A DNA stretch of 64,000 nucleotides from NCBI RefSeq assembly GCF_026261605.1, contig NZ_CP102486.1:4588001-4652000 (forward strand). The letters are read 5' to 3'. How positions within the stretch are numbered: the stretch's first letter is position 1; every line of letters starts with the position of its first letter. The translations under genes and the position numbers were made by a program. Below the pieces are notes generated by a model. That model did not search any database and was not told the origin of the DNA. It saw only the letters and a list, made by a program, of their open reading frames with translations. This DNA is from Dechloromonas sp. A34 (GTDB lineage: Bacteria; Pseudomonadota; Gammaproteobacteria; Burkholderiales; Rhodocyclaceae). This document shows positions 1-8,558 of this stretch, piece by piece.

Positions 1-203
1 GTTGCGGCCTTCCGGGCTGCCGGCGTGCCGCCCGACATTGCTCGCCAGTGGCGGCGCCACGCCGGGCGCCCCTGACCGTCAGGCTGATGACAGGCGACAC
101 AATGGGTGGCATAAATGCCCGCTCCCGGCTTGCCTTGGGCATCCTGGGCAAGCAGCACGCTGGCGTGGAGCGTCAGCAGGCAGGTGGCGAACAACTGGCG
201 CAT
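1..203 (-). CDS. c-type cytochrome, N-terminal part (cut by window edge, frameshifted)
   Basis: The ATG at 201-203 opens a signal peptide of about 19 residues (MRQLFATCLLTL, ending ASVLLA) and then a haem-binding CVACH motif typical of a periplasmic class I cytochrome c. After the residues PDGQG the frame is lost. The continuation PGVAPPLASNVG, normal for this family, lies in another frame, so one base is missing near positions 66-72, in a GGGCGCCC context. The gene lies 5 bp downstream of aauA in the same direction, so it is probably the last visible gene of the amine dehydrogenase operon and may accept electrons from the dehydrogenase or azurin. The partner assignment is inference. The C-terminal part is outside the window. 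Confidence 0.75.
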   Translation of the reverse strand, partial: MRQLFATCLLTLHASVLLAQDAQGKPGAGIYATHCVACHQPDGQGRPAWRRHWRAMSGGTPAARKAA

Positions 204-208
204 CGGTC

Positions 209-742
209 TTACCCCCGCGGCTCGCCAACACCGACGATGGCCGCCACCGTACAGTTGTACGTGTTGCTGGTATTGGCCATGCACCAGTTGATGTCGTTGT
301 GCACCCCGAGGCGGTAGCCCGGACGCTCCCGTTCGTTGCGATTACAGAAACAGCGGCCACATTGGGCAACACCGCAACAGTCGTTGTAACTGATCAGGTA
401 ATCCTTGCCATCATGCGGGTTGCGACAGGTACCGACCCAGGTCACCTTGGATATCTCGGTACCCGGCGGACAAGTCGTTACCGTGCCGCCACAGCAACTG
501 CAGAGGAAACCGTCAAGAGCGCAGTGACGCCAATAATCGCAACTGGTTTCATCGTCAACATCCACCTTCTTTTTGCCTTCGGCCGCGTGGGCATTCGGGT
601 TCATGCGGTCGAAGGGCAACACCGGCAGGATGAAGGCGGTACCGACAAAGAGCTTGCCAACCTTGACCAGGGCGCTACGGCGGGATGCCGACTGCGCTAC
701 CTGGCGGGTCTTCTTCTCGAAGAAACTATCTAGCCATTTCAC
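209..742 (-). CDS. aauA: aromatic (aralkyl)amine dehydrogenase light chain, TTQ subunit
   Basis: This 177-residue protein is the small, cofactor-bearing subunit of a tryptophan tryptophylquinone amine dehydrogenase, a periplasmic enzyme that oxidises primary amines to aldehydes and ammonia. A long leader with a twin-arginine stretch (SRRSALVK, then a hydrophobic segment) fits export in folded form. The mature part is Cys-rich (CDYWRHCALDGFLCSCCGG) and holds the two Trp contexts that form TTQ in the family, VTWVGTC and DINWCMA. It resembles the Alcaligenes AauA (aromatic amine) more than MauA (methylamine), judged from memory of the family. Gene order B-E-D-A is the standard aau/mau order. Substrate class is inferred; a methylamine dehydrogenase is the alternative. 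Confidence 0.88.
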   Translation of the reverse strand: MKWLDSFFEKKTRQVAQSASRRSALVKVGKLFVGTAFILPVLPFDRMNPNAHAAEGKKKVDVDDETSCDYWRHCALDGFLCSCCGGTVTTCPPGTEISKVTWVGTCRNPHDGKDYLISYNDCCGVAQCGRCFCNRNERERPGYRLGVHNDINWCMANTSNTYNCTVAAIVGVGEPRG

Positions 743-769
743 TTTTGAACTCCTTGCTGGTTATTCGGA

Positions 770-1360
770 TCAGGCACGCTGATCGATGAATTCCTGAATC
801 GAGGCGACGCCGGCTTCCTTCGCAGCGAACAGGCTTTCCAGCTGCTCACGGGAATTCACCAGGCCCTTGCCGCGAATCCGGCCGTCTTCGCCGATCAGCA
901 CGGCATAGGGCAGCTTGGAAATCCGGTAGGTCATGCCGAGGTCGTGGGAGAGGGCGTACTGGAAGCCTTTCAGATCGGCTTTCCGGTAGAACTCGGCGTG
1001 CTCGGGCAGGTCGCCATCGCTGGCCAGCGCCACATCGAGCCAGGACTTTTCGACGCCCTGGATCGACTTGAGGATGGGCAGCAGCTTCTTGCAGACCGGG
1101 CAGGTCGGCGACAGCCAGAAGATCAGCTGGCTGCGACCGGAATTGCCGCCAATCTGCATCTTGCCGCCACCGATCGAGTCGAGACTAAAGGCTGGTGCGA
1201 CTTCGCCGACTTTCGGGCCCTGATCCATCATCAGCGCCCCCATCGGCGCGACGCGTTCGTAGAGGATGCCGATCTGGCGGGCGAGAGCGAGGACGACCAC
1301 GACAAGGGCGAGCACGATGCCCCAGAGGAAGACGTTGGAAACGAGCAGAGCGTCATTCAT
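770..1360 (-). CDS. aauD: MauD/AauD thioredoxin-like maturation protein
   Basis: This 196-residue protein has one N-terminal membrane anchor (residues about 5-27) followed by a thioredoxin-fold domain facing the periplasm. The redox motif is CPVC (in LSPTCPVCKKLLP). MauD proteins are required to form or isomerise the many disulfides of the TTQ light chain, and the protein sits between the E and A genes as usual. Ten bases separate it from the end of aauE and 27 from aauA, so it is cotranscribed. Length and domain order are normal for the family. Confidence 0.88.
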   Translation of the reverse strand: MNDALLVSNVFLWGIVLALVVVVLALARQIGILYERVAPMGALMMDQGPKVGEVAPAFSLDSIGGGKMQIGGNSGRSQLIFWLSPTCPVCKKLLPILKSIQGVEKSWLDVALASDGDLPEHAEFYRKADLKGFQYALSHDLGMTYRISKLPYAVLIGEDGRIRGKGLVNSREQLESLFAAKEAGVASIQEFIDQRA

Positions 1361-1370
1361 GATTTTTCCT

Positions 1371-1924
1371 TTACTTGCGAACAGCCAGCGCCAGGGGAGC
1401 GTTGGTCATCAATTGATTGGCGGAGACATAGAGGCCGACCAGGGCGAGGACAGCGCCACCGACGGTGAAGTAATCAGCCCAGACCAGGGCGCGACCGGCA
1501 CTTTCCTGCACGGCGATGCCGATCAGCAGCATCAGCAGGACATTGCGGCCGACCAGCGCCCAGGACAGCGGCTGGCTGGAAAGACCGCCGCAGCCGCAGT
1601 CGATGCCGGCGTTGCCGCGCAGCAGGTTGATGGCAACGGCCGAGGTGACGACTACGAGCAGCAGCAGGGCCAGCCCCCGCCGAGCAGGCAGGTCTCCGGG
1701 AAGAGCAGCAGCACGCCCGCCGCCAGCTCAAGCAAGGGCAAGCCATGGGCAGCCACCGGCAGCAGGGCATCCGGCAACAGGCGGTAGTTTTCCACCGCGC
1801 CGGCGAAGACCACCGGATCACGCAGCTTCTGCAAGGCCCCGAAGAGCAGGACGATGGAGAGCGTTGCCCCGATGGCACGGGTCACGACCGGATCGAGGAA
1901 GAATGCGATGAGGATTTCCATCAT
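1371..1924 (-). CDS. aauE: MauE/AauE integral membrane maturation protein (frameshifted)
   Basis: MauE is a four-helix membrane protein (DoxX/MauE family) that works with MauD in maturing the TTQ light chain. The first half (MMEILIAFFLDPVV to LLLFPETCLLG) is in one frame. After the run at about 1677-1681 the frame ends in Cys-rich nonsense. The correct second half resumes in another frame as RGLALLLLVVVTS, through the family motif DCGCGG, to the terminal ALAVRK and a TAA at 1371-1373. The span is 554 bases, one short of a multiple of three, so a single missing base explains it. The ATG overlaps the aauB stop. It is either a real null allele or, more likely, a consensus error. Confidence 0.82.
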
Positions 1925-3069
1925 TGCACTTCCATTTGGGTAGGCGTATCACCGAAACCATTTGCCCCGCCAACCTTCTTCAATTTCCGGCCACCGTCGA
2001 AAGCAGTAATGCTTGCGCCCTCGGCGTTGAAGGCAAATAACCGTGGCGCCACACCCTGACTGACGGCAAGACCGACCGCATGCGGTGTCTTGACGCGCGC
2101 CAGGCGAGACTTGGCCTTCAGGTCATACACCCAGATTTCGCTTGCCGGATTTTTGTGGCTGCCCTCCAGGCCCTTCGGATGGAGACCGACGTAGAGCGTG
2201 CCGCTTTCCTTGTGCAAGGCAACCGGCTGGGACCCGCCCGGGCGCCAGTTCTGCTTGGCCTCCGACGGCAGGGCGAGCGGCCAGGCCTTTTCGGGCACGG
2301 CGGTTTCACCGGCAACATTGATGCTCACAACGTTGCCCTTGTAGGTAACGAAGTGGTACGTGTCACCATCCTGGGCTGCCGGTGAGAACAACGCGTCCTC
2401 GTCCGGATCGAAGAATTTTGCGGTTTTTTTCTTGCCGACAGGATTGCCCTGATCATCCAGGGAAACGGTCAACATGGTGCCATCGCCGCACAAGGTGGAA
2501 AAACGGTTGGTGGTCTGGGCGGGATAAACGATGAAGCAGCCCGGTGTCTGAATTTCCGAAACCATCTTGCCGCTCTGACGATCGACAATGCCCACCGAGG
2601 TGGCTGGCGTGGCGTTCTGGACAATGATGAAGCGACCATCGCCGCTGGTGCGCAAGGTACCGACATAGGGCAGGGCCTGGGCATGGCGCGCCGGATACGG
2701 CAGCTCCGCCTTCAGGGCGAGTGTTTTGGCGTCATAAACGAGGATTTCCTCGCTGCGCACGCCACGGTTGAGCTTGGTGTAATAGGTCGTCACCACGTAG
2801 AGCTCGGAGCGATCCGGCGACAGGGTGGTCTGGGCGAAGGCCCCGGTCGATACCATGCCCTCGACCTTGAAGTTGCGGCCATCGATCACCGTCAGCTTGC
2901 CGTCGGAAATGTGCGGCAGGGCAACGTCGGTGAAATACAGGCGATAGGGGTGGGGGGCGGGCAGGCTCGATACGGTGATCGTGTCCACCGGCAACTCGGC
3001 CAGGGCCGGCAGCGCGGTGCCGCCGAGCCCGGCCAGCAATGAAAACAGAACAACTCTCTTGGGACTCAC
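1921..3069 (-). CDS. aauB: aromatic amine dehydrogenase heavy chain (beta-propeller)
   Basis: This 382-residue periplasmic subunit is the seven-bladed propeller that scaffolds the TTQ light chain. I chose the GTG at 3067-3069 (VSPKRVVLFSLLAGLGG) because AAGGAGG lies eight bases upstream and it starts a clean signal peptide ending PALA before ELPVDTITV; upstream in-frame codons look non-coding. Blade-like repeats are seen throughout (for example SGDGRFIIVQNATPATS and FIVYPAQTTNRFSTLCGDG), as in AauB/MauB. It is the first gene of the operon and is divergent from the regulator at 3414, with 344 bases between them. Confidence 0.88.
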   Translation of the reverse strand: MSPKRVVLFSLLAGLGGTALPALAELPVDTITVSSLPAPHPYRLYFTDVALPHISDGKLTVIDGRNFKVEGMVSTGAFAQTTLSPDRSELYVVTTYYTKLNRGVRSEEILVYDAKTLALKAELPYPARHAQALPYVGTLRTSGDGRFIIVQNATPATSVGIVDRQSGKMVSEIQTPGCFIVYPAQTTNRFSTLCGDGTMLTVSLDDQGNPVGKKKTAKFFDPDEDALFSPAAQDGDTYHFVTYKGNVVSINVAGETAVPEKAWPLALPSEAKQNWRPGGSQPVALHKESGTLYVGLHPKGLEGSHKNPASEIWVYDLKAKSRLARVKTPHAVGLAVSQGVAPRLFAFNAEGASITAFDGGRKLKKVGGANGFGDTPTQMEVQ

Positions 3070-3165
3070 CAGCGACCTCCTTTTTCTCGTGCCAGGATCA
3101 ATGCCGGGCAAAAATCCCTCCCCGGCGCATGGATTACATTGTTGTCGGGGAGGGCAGAAAGCCGT

Positions 3166-3222
3166 TATCCGAAATCGGAACCGAAAAGCCCGGTTGGCGG
3201 CGATCAATATCCGAAATCGGAA
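3166..3222. promoter_or_regulatory. two identical palindromic boxes 42 bp apart: candidate AraC-type operators
   Basis: In the 344-base gap (3070-3413) between aauB and its divergent regulator, the 15-mer TATCCGAAATCGGAA occurs at 3166-3180 and again at 3208-3222. Each copy contains the perfect inverted repeat TCCGA-AA-TCGGA. The 42 bp period is four helical turns, so both copies face the same side of the DNA. They lie about 100-150 bp upstream of the aauB start and 190-250 bp from the regulator start. I see no convincing -35/-10 pair in the rest of the gap. The binding protein is inferred to be one of the two AraC-family neighbours. Confidence 0.6.
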
Positions 3223-3413
3223 AAATCGTGCATTTCACTGGCGGAACGTTGACTTTGCTCAATGCCAAACCGGGAAAAATAGTTGCTCAGGCACAACTTG
3301 TGCAGTGCACCACTTCGTCTCGGGCGAGATTTCCTGGCGCGAGGCCCGCGAGCGCTGCCGGTTTTTTCGGCAGAACGCCCCAAGCCCATGATTTTCAAGA
3401 CAGAAAGACCGCC

Positions 3414-4516
3414 ATGTATTCTTCTCTCCGTTCCGGACAGCAGCCCTGCATCAGGCGAGCGCAAGGCCAGGGCTCTGCCGCATGCACCACCGGCAAACAC
3501 TTGCAGCAGCAGGCGCACTCCGTCGGTGCAGTGGTGCCGCCCGTCGACAATGCCGTCGCCGCCCCGTTTACCTTCGAGCATAAAAACACGCGGGATTCCG
3601 ACCAGCACGCCGAATCCCTGGCGCAGTGGGACCAGACCTACGACCAGATGTCGCCCGGGCCTTTCGTCGGCGAGGTGGTCGAACTGTGGTTCAAGGGCAT
3701 CCAGATCTTTCGCGAAACCACCAACCGCTCAGTGTTCCAGAATGGCGCCCCGTGGAAGAACTGCCACATCATCGGCATTCCCGTTGCGATGAGCGGCCCC
3801 GGCCTGTTCTGCAAACAGCAGGTCAACATGGACAGCGTGTTTACTTTCCAGAGCGAGCAGGGCTTTTCCCTGACGACGCCCGAGAATTTCGACGTGATCG
3901 GCATTGCCATTCCCGATGCAACGCTGGAGCAACTCGAGGCCGAGGGCTGCAACATCCGCCAGTTGATTCCCGACCAGCCGTCGCTGCTGATGCCAGGCAA
4001 GGCCAGGCTGGACGAACTGCGCGCGTGCCTCGGTTCGGTTCTCGATCCCCAGCAGTTCCAGCAGGAACTGCTGTGCTATCCCCAGGTGCAGCGCAACATG
4101 CATTCGGCGATCATCGGCCATATCCTCGAAACCCTGGGCGGGGCTTGCCCGGCCCGATGCCGGCGCCCTCGTTCAAGGCGCGCGCCCATCTGGTCAATGA
4201 AGCTATCGACTATGCCCTGGCCCACCCCAGCGAACCGCCAACGGTCGAGGATCTCTGCAGCAAGCTCAATATCAGCCGTCGCCTGCTCAACTATTATTTC
4301 CAGGAAATCATCGGCAGCAGCCCGCACCACTACCTGCGCAACCTGCGTCTCAATGGCGTGCGCCGGGAGTTGCGTGCCGCTACGGCGTCGCCGCCGGCGA
4401 TCCGCGACATCGCCGCGCACTGGGGCTTCTCGCACCTGCCCCGCTTTGCTGCGGAGTACCGGGCCCTGTTCGGTGAACTGCCCTCGGTTACCGCCAGGGA
4501 CCGGCCGACCCACTGA
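3414..4516 (+). CDS. AraC/EutR-like transcriptional regulator 1 (frameshifted)
   Basis: About 367 residues if repaired. The N-terminal sensor-like region carries the motifs WFKGIQIFRETTNRSV and HIIGIPVAMSG shared with its neighbour at 4664. The C-terminal AraC helix-turn-helix pair (CSKLNISRRLLNYYFQE and AAHWGFSHLPRFAAEYR) is typical of the EutR/FeaR-like branch. The frame changes between about 4137 and 4163 (GGCGGGGC / CCCGGCCCG). Up to there the ATG at 3414 frame is coding; afterwards a second frame carries the HTH to a TGA at 4514-4516. The span is one base short of a multiple of three, so one base is missing. Divergence from aauB suggests control of amine oxidation; that is inference. Confidence 0.78.
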
Positions 4517-4663
4517 TGCCCGGCACCGATGATTGACAGAATTGCGTTACGATATAAGAAAGCAATATCGCTTAGTGAAACTTTTTACTAGACTGTCAAA
4601 TTACGGTCAGCTTAAAGTCCGACACTGTTTTCATCTTTCTGCGCCAGACTTTCTTCATCGGCA

Positions 4664-5644
4664 ATGCATCAACTACAGGCCCCCTCTCCCTATTCCTATC
4701 AGCGTCGCAAGACGTCGGATTCGGACGAGCATGCCGCAGCACTGGGCAAGTGGGACCAGATTTACGACCAGTTATCGCCGGGTTCCTTCGAAGGGAAGGT
4801 CGTAGACATCTGGTTCGAGGGATTGCAGATCTTTCGCGAGACGACCAACCGCTCGGTTTCGCAGGCCGGCACAACGTGGAAAGGCTCTTACGTCGTCGGT
4901 ATTCCGGTGCACATGAAGGGCACCGGACTGTTCGCCAAGCAGGTCCTGACCCGTGATTCGATTCTGACCTTTCACAGCGACAAGGATTTCACGCTGACCA
5001 CTCCGGAAAACTTCGATGTGGTCGCGCTCGCCATTCCGCAGAATATGCTGATCGAGGCGCTGCAGCCGCGCTCGAATGACGAACTGGGAAAGCTCTTTCC
5101 GTCGTCGCCATCCGTGCTGGTCACCCCCCCGGGCCAACTGGACGAGTTGAGGAACTGCCTTCTCTCCATTTTCGACCCCAGCAATTTCGAACCCGGACTG
5201 CTCGCCTACCCGCAGGTTCAAAAGGCCATGAGTTCGGCCATCATCGGCCACCTCGCCGAGGTGCTCGGCTCGGCCTCCGCAGCGCCAATGCCCTCGCGGT
5301 CATTCAAGGGACGTTGCCAGGTGGTCCGGGAGGCTACCGATTACGCTCTCGCCCGCACCACCGAGCCGATCACCGTCGGCGACCTGTGCGCCAAACTGAA
5401 CATCAGCCGGCGCATGCTCAACTACTGTTTCCTGGAAGTACTGAACACCAATCCGGTGCAGTACTTGCGCACCCTTCGGCTCAACGGGGTTCGCCGTGAA
5501 TTGCGCGAAGCCGCGGGAAGCGCCCAGGCCATTCGCGATGTCGCCTGCAAATGGGGTTTCTGGCATCTGTCGCGCTTTGCCGCCGAATACCGCGCACTGT
5601 TCGGCGAACTGCCGTCCGATACCCAGCGCGGCCAGCGCGCCTGA
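4664..5644 (+). CDS. AraC/EutR-like transcriptional regulator 2 (intact paralog)
   Basis: This 326-residue protein is closely similar along its whole length to the product of 3414-4516: the same DSDEHA / WDQIYDQLSPG N-terminal block, the RETTNRSV motif, and an AraC HTH at residues about 235-310 (CAKLNISRRMLNYCFLE, CKWGFWHLSRFAAEYR). The two are a tandem duplication. The 147-base gap before it is AT-rich and holds TTGACA (4533-4538) followed by TATAAG (4553-4558); the spacing of 14 is too short for a confident promoter. It ends 30 bp before the convergent gene at 5675. It may sense a different amine or act with regulator 1; no ligand can be read from the sequence. Confidence 0.85.
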   Translation: MHQLQAPSPYSYQRRKTSDSDEHAAALGKWDQIYDQLSPGSFEGKVVDIWFEGLQIFRETTNRSVSQAGTTWKGSYVVGIPVHMKGTGLFAKQVLTRDSILTFHSDKDFTLTTPENFDVVALAIPQNMLIEALQPRSNDELGKLFPSSPSVLVTPPGQLDELRNCLLSIFDPSNFEPGLLAYPQVQKAMSSAIIGHLAEVLGSASAAPMPSRSFKGRCQVVREATDYALARTTEPITVGDLCAKLNISRRMLNYCFLEVLNTNPVQYLRTLRLNGVRRELREAAGSAQAIRDVACKWGFWHLSRFAAEYRALFGELPSDTQRGQRA

Positions 5645-5674
5645 ATCGCCAACGGCCACGCGCCGCGGCCGCCC

Positions 5675-7297
5675 TCAGAGGGGCTTCAGCATGCCTCTGG
5701 CCACCGCCTCCGCGATCTTGATGCCATCGACCCCGGCCGAGAGGATGCCGCCGGCGTAGCCGGCGCCTTCGCCGGCCGGGTAGAGGCCGCGGGTATTGAT
5801 GCTCTGCAGGTCGTCACCGCGCTTGATGCGGATCGGCGACGAGGTGCGGGTCTCGACGCCGGTCATCACGGCATCGTCCATCGCGAAACCGCGGATCTGC
5901 TTGTCGAAGGCGGGCAGCGCTTCGCGCAGAGCGGCGATGACGAAGGGCGGCAGGCAAAGCGCGAGATCGGTCCAGTGCACGCCCGGCGTGTAGGACGGAT
6001 CGACTCCGCCCGGCGCCACCGACGGGCGGCCGGCGAGGAAGTCGCCGACGCGCTGGGTCGGCGCCGCGTAGGTGCCGCCGCCGGCCACGAAGGCCGCCGA
6101 CTCCCATTGCCGCTGGAATTCGATGCCGGCCAGCGGGTGGCCCGGGTAATCGACCTCGGGCGAGATGTCGACGACGATGCCGCTGTTGGCGTTGCGCTCG
6201 GCGCGCGAATACTGGCTCATGCCGTTGGTCACGACGCGGCCCGGCTCCGAGGTGGCGGCGACCACGGTGCCGCCCGGGCACATGCAGAAGCTGTAGGCGG
6301 TGCGGCCGTTGGCGCAGTGGTGCACGAGCTTGTAGTCGGCGGCGCCGAGCAGCGGATGGCCGGCCGAAGGGCCGAAGCGGGCGCGGTCGATCAGCGACTG
6401 CGGGTGCTCGATGCGGACGCCGATCGAGAAGGGCTTGGCTTCGATATAGACGCCGTGGTCGAAGAGCATCTGGAAGGTATCGCGGGCGCTGTGGCCGACG
6501 GCGAGCACGACATGCTCGGCGGCGATGCGTTCGCCACCGGCCAGCACCACGCCGCGCACCTGGCCGTTGCCGGCGGCATCGCGCTCGATCTCGATTTCCT
6601 CGACCTTGGCCCCGAAGCGCACTTCGCCGCCGAGTTCGAAAATGTTGGCGCGCATCTTCTCGACCATGCTGACCAGCCGGAAAGTGCCGATGTGCGGCTT
6701 GTTGATGAAGAGGATTTCCTCCGGCGCGCCAGCCTTGACGAATTCCTCGAGCACCTTGCGGCCGTGGTGCTGCGGGTCCTTGATCTGGCTGTAGAGCTTG
6801 CCGTCGGAGAAGGTGCCGGCGCCACCCTCGCCGAACTGGACGTTGGAATCCGGATTGAGCTTGCCCTGGCGCCACAGGCCCCAGGTGTCCTTAGTCCGCT
6901 CGCGCACGGCCTTGCCGCGTTCGAGAATGATCGGCCGGAAACCCATCTGGGCCAGCACCAGCCCGGCGAACAGGCCGCAGGGGCCGGTGCCGATGACGAT
7001 CGGCCGCGACTTGAGGTCGGCCGGGGCCTGGGCGACGAACTTGTAGGTGGTATCCGGCGTCGGCTTGACGTGGGGATCGCCCTTGCAGCGTTCGAGCACG
7101 GCGGCCTCGTCGCGAACGTCGACATCGAGCGAGTAGATCAGCGTGATCGCCGATTTTTTCCGCGCATCGAAGCTGCGGCGATAAATTGAATGCTCGAGCA
7201 CCTCGCCCTCGACCAGGCCAAGGCGCTGGCAGATGGCGGAAAGGATCGCGCCGGGGGCGTGATCGAGCGGGAGCTTTACTTCAGTCAGTCTCAACAT
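5675..7297 (-). CDS. FAD-dependent dehydrogenase (COG2509-like)
   Basis: A 540-residue cytoplasmic flavoprotein. After an N-terminal domain of about 95 residues there is a Rossmann FAD-binding motif IVIGTGPCGLFAGLVLAQMG (near residue 100), a second nucleotide segment (VVLAVGHSARDTF) and a C-terminal FAD-binding block LYPAGEGAGYAGGI. Members are widespread, mostly uncharacterised, and usually annotated as NAD(P)/FAD-dependent oxidoreductases. Nothing in the neighbourhood fixes a substrate. It is convergent with regulator 2 and stands 54 bases after the YgjP gene in the same direction. Confidence 0.8.
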   Translation of the reverse strand: MLRLTEVKLPLDHAPGAILSAICQRLGLVEGEVLEHSIYRRSFDARKKSAITLIYSLDVDVRDEAAVLERCKGDPHVKPTPDTTYKFVAQAPADLKSRPIVIGTGPCGLFAGLVLAQMGFRPIILERGKAVRERTKDTWGLWRQGKLNPDSNVQFGEGGAGTFSDGKLYSQIKDPQHHGRKVLEEFVKAGAPEEILFINKPHIGTFRLVSMVEKMRANIFELGGEVRFGAKVEEIEIERDAAGNGQVRGVVLAGGERIAAEHVVLAVGHSARDTFQMLFDHGVYIEAKPFSIGVRIEHPQSLIDRARFGPSAGHPLLGAADYKLVHHCANGRTAYSFCMCPGGTVVAATSEPGRVVTNGMSQYSRAERNANSGIVVDISPEVDYPGHPLAGIEFQRQWESAAFVAGGGTYAAPTQRVGDFLAGRPSVAPGGVDPSYTPGVHWTDLALCLPPFVIAALREALPAFDKQIRGFAMDDAVMTGVETRTSSPIRIKRGDDLQSINTRGLYPAGEGAGYAGGILSAGVDGIKIAEAVARGMLKPL

Positions 7298-7351
7298 GCG
7301 AACGAATCCGGAAACCCCGGTGGCCAGAACACCACGCCGGCGGCAAGCCGC

Positions 7352-7909
7352 CTATTCTACCTCGTCGAAAAACGCCCCGGCGCCCGGCGTCGCCGACCAC
7401 AACACCTGGCCACCGGCGGCCAGATGGCTGAGATAGACGCGCAGCTCGAACTCAAGCTGGTGATAGTCCGGCTCCATGTGGCAGCACAGCTGGTAGAAGG
7501 CCTTGTCGTGAGCGCCTTCCTTGAGATGGGCCAGCTCGTGGACGACGATCATGCGCAGGAACTCCGGCGGCATCTCCTTGAACACGGTCGCGACATGGAT
7601 CTCGCGCTTCGACTTGAGCTTGGTGCCCTGCACCCGCGAAATGCTGGTGTGGGTGCCGAGCGCCTGGCGGATAACCCGCAGCTTGCTGTCGAAAGCCACC
7701 TTACTGACTTGCCCGACGTTGCGCATGAACTCGCCCTTGAGCCCCTGCACGTAGTCGTAGAGCGCCTTGTCGGTGCGCACCTCGTGGGCCAGCGGGTACT
7801 TCTTGAGCAGCACGGCGCCCAGCTGATCCTGATCGATCAGGCGCAGCACGGGCGCGACTAGGTCCGGCGGGTAGCCGGCGAGGTAATTGGGCGGCGGTCG
7901 CGGACGCAT
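7352..7909 (-). CDS. YgjP-type zinc metallopeptidase-like protein
   Basis: A 185-residue protein of the YgjP/DUF45 family. The zinc motif HELAH lies in VVHELAHLKEGAH, with a downstream CCHMEPDYHQ segment giving the usual third ligand region (H-E-x-x-H plus a distal His). The family is predicted to be an intracellular metalloprotease; substrates are unknown. Eight bases separate it from the end of arfB upstream, so the two are likely cotranscribed. The start gives MRPRPPPNYLAGYP, which fits the family's poorly conserved N-terminus. Confidence 0.75.
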   Translation of the reverse strand: MRPRPPPNYLAGYPPDLVAPVLRLIDQDQLGAVLLKKYPLAHEVRTDKALYDYVQGLKGEFMRNVGQVSKVAFDSKLRVIRQALGTHTSISRVQGTKLKSKREIHVATVFKEMPPEFLRMIVVHELAHLKEGAHDKAFYQLCCHMEPDYHQLEFELRVYLSHLAAGGQVLWSATPGAGAFFDEVE

Positions 7910-7917
7910 GGCTGGTG

Positions 7918-8322
7918 CTACTCGCCCGTCGTCCGCCGCCCGGCCTTGATCGCCGCCCGTCGCCCCTTGCTTTCCAGGCGGCGTTTGACCGAGCCGTGGG
8001 TCGGCTTGGTCGGCCGCCGGGCCTTGGGCAGGACGGCGACGCTATTCACCAGCTGCTCCAGCCGGCGCAGGGCTTCGCCGCGATTCTTCTCCAGGCTGCG
8101 GAATTCCTGGGCCTTGATCACCACCACCCCCTCCTTGCTGATCCGCTGGTCGCCCAGCCGCAGCAGGCGCTGGCGGATTTCCTCCGGCAGCGAGGAAGCG
8201 GCGACGTCGAAGCGCAGATGCACGGCGTTCGATACCTTGTTGACGTTCTGCCCGCCGGCGCCCTGGGCGCGGATGGCGGTGAATTCGATTTCGTCGGGAG
8301 GAATGCTGATGGTCGGGCGCAT
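7918..8322 (-). CDS. arfB: alternative ribosome-rescue factor B (peptidyl-tRNA hydrolase)
   Basis: About 134 residues. It carries the catalytic GGQ loop (AIRAQGAGGQNVNKVSNAVHL) and the basic C-terminal tail (KARRPTKPTHGSVKRRLESKG) that enters the empty mRNA channel of stalled ribosomes. The family releases nascent chains on non-stop mRNAs independently of tmRNA. I prefer the ATG at 8320-8322 (MRPTISIPPDEIEF), which matches the family length; an upstream ATG at 8350-8352 would add ten residues. Confidence 0.9.
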   Translation of the reverse strand: MRPTISIPPDEIEFTAIRAQGAGGQNVNKVSNAVHLRFDVAASSLPEEIRQRLLRLGDQRISKEGVVVIKAQEFRSLEKNRGEALRRLEQLVNSVAVLPKARRPTKPTHGSVKRRLESKGRRAAIKAGRRTTGE

Positions 8323-8453
8323 GCGGGCAATGCCGGGTTCGATAGACGGCAAGTGTAGGGCAAGGCCGGCGTTTTGCGCTGGAGGACTCCGCGTTTTCCG
8401 CCCATCGCACCGGCCGCCTTGACATCGCCGACCGCGATCTCTACTCTCAAATC

Positions 8454-8467
8454 CTGATAAAAATCAT
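8454..8467 (+). promoter_or_regulatory. FNR/CRP-family box before the hemerythrin gene
   Basis: CTGAT-AAAA-ATCAT matches the FNR consensus TTGAT-N4-ATCAA at eight of ten positions, and the two half-sites are perfect inverted repeats (the palindrome extends to CCTGAT...ATCAGG as an alternative pairing). A weak -10-like CTAGAT lies at 8488-8493. With a start near 8500 the box would be centred close to -40, the class II activator position. Confidence 0.55.
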
Positions 8468-8558
8468 CAGGTATTTTCGTTGAAGCTCTAGATCACAACT
8501 CGGGCATCAGTATCGGCCCCCGTGCCGCAACGCGACAGTCTCCATATGGAGTGAGTGT

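Noticed and set aside
4533..4558. TTGACA and TATAAG as a sigma-70 promoter for regulator 2
   Set aside because: Spacer of 14 bases is too short; retained only as a note in the gene entry.
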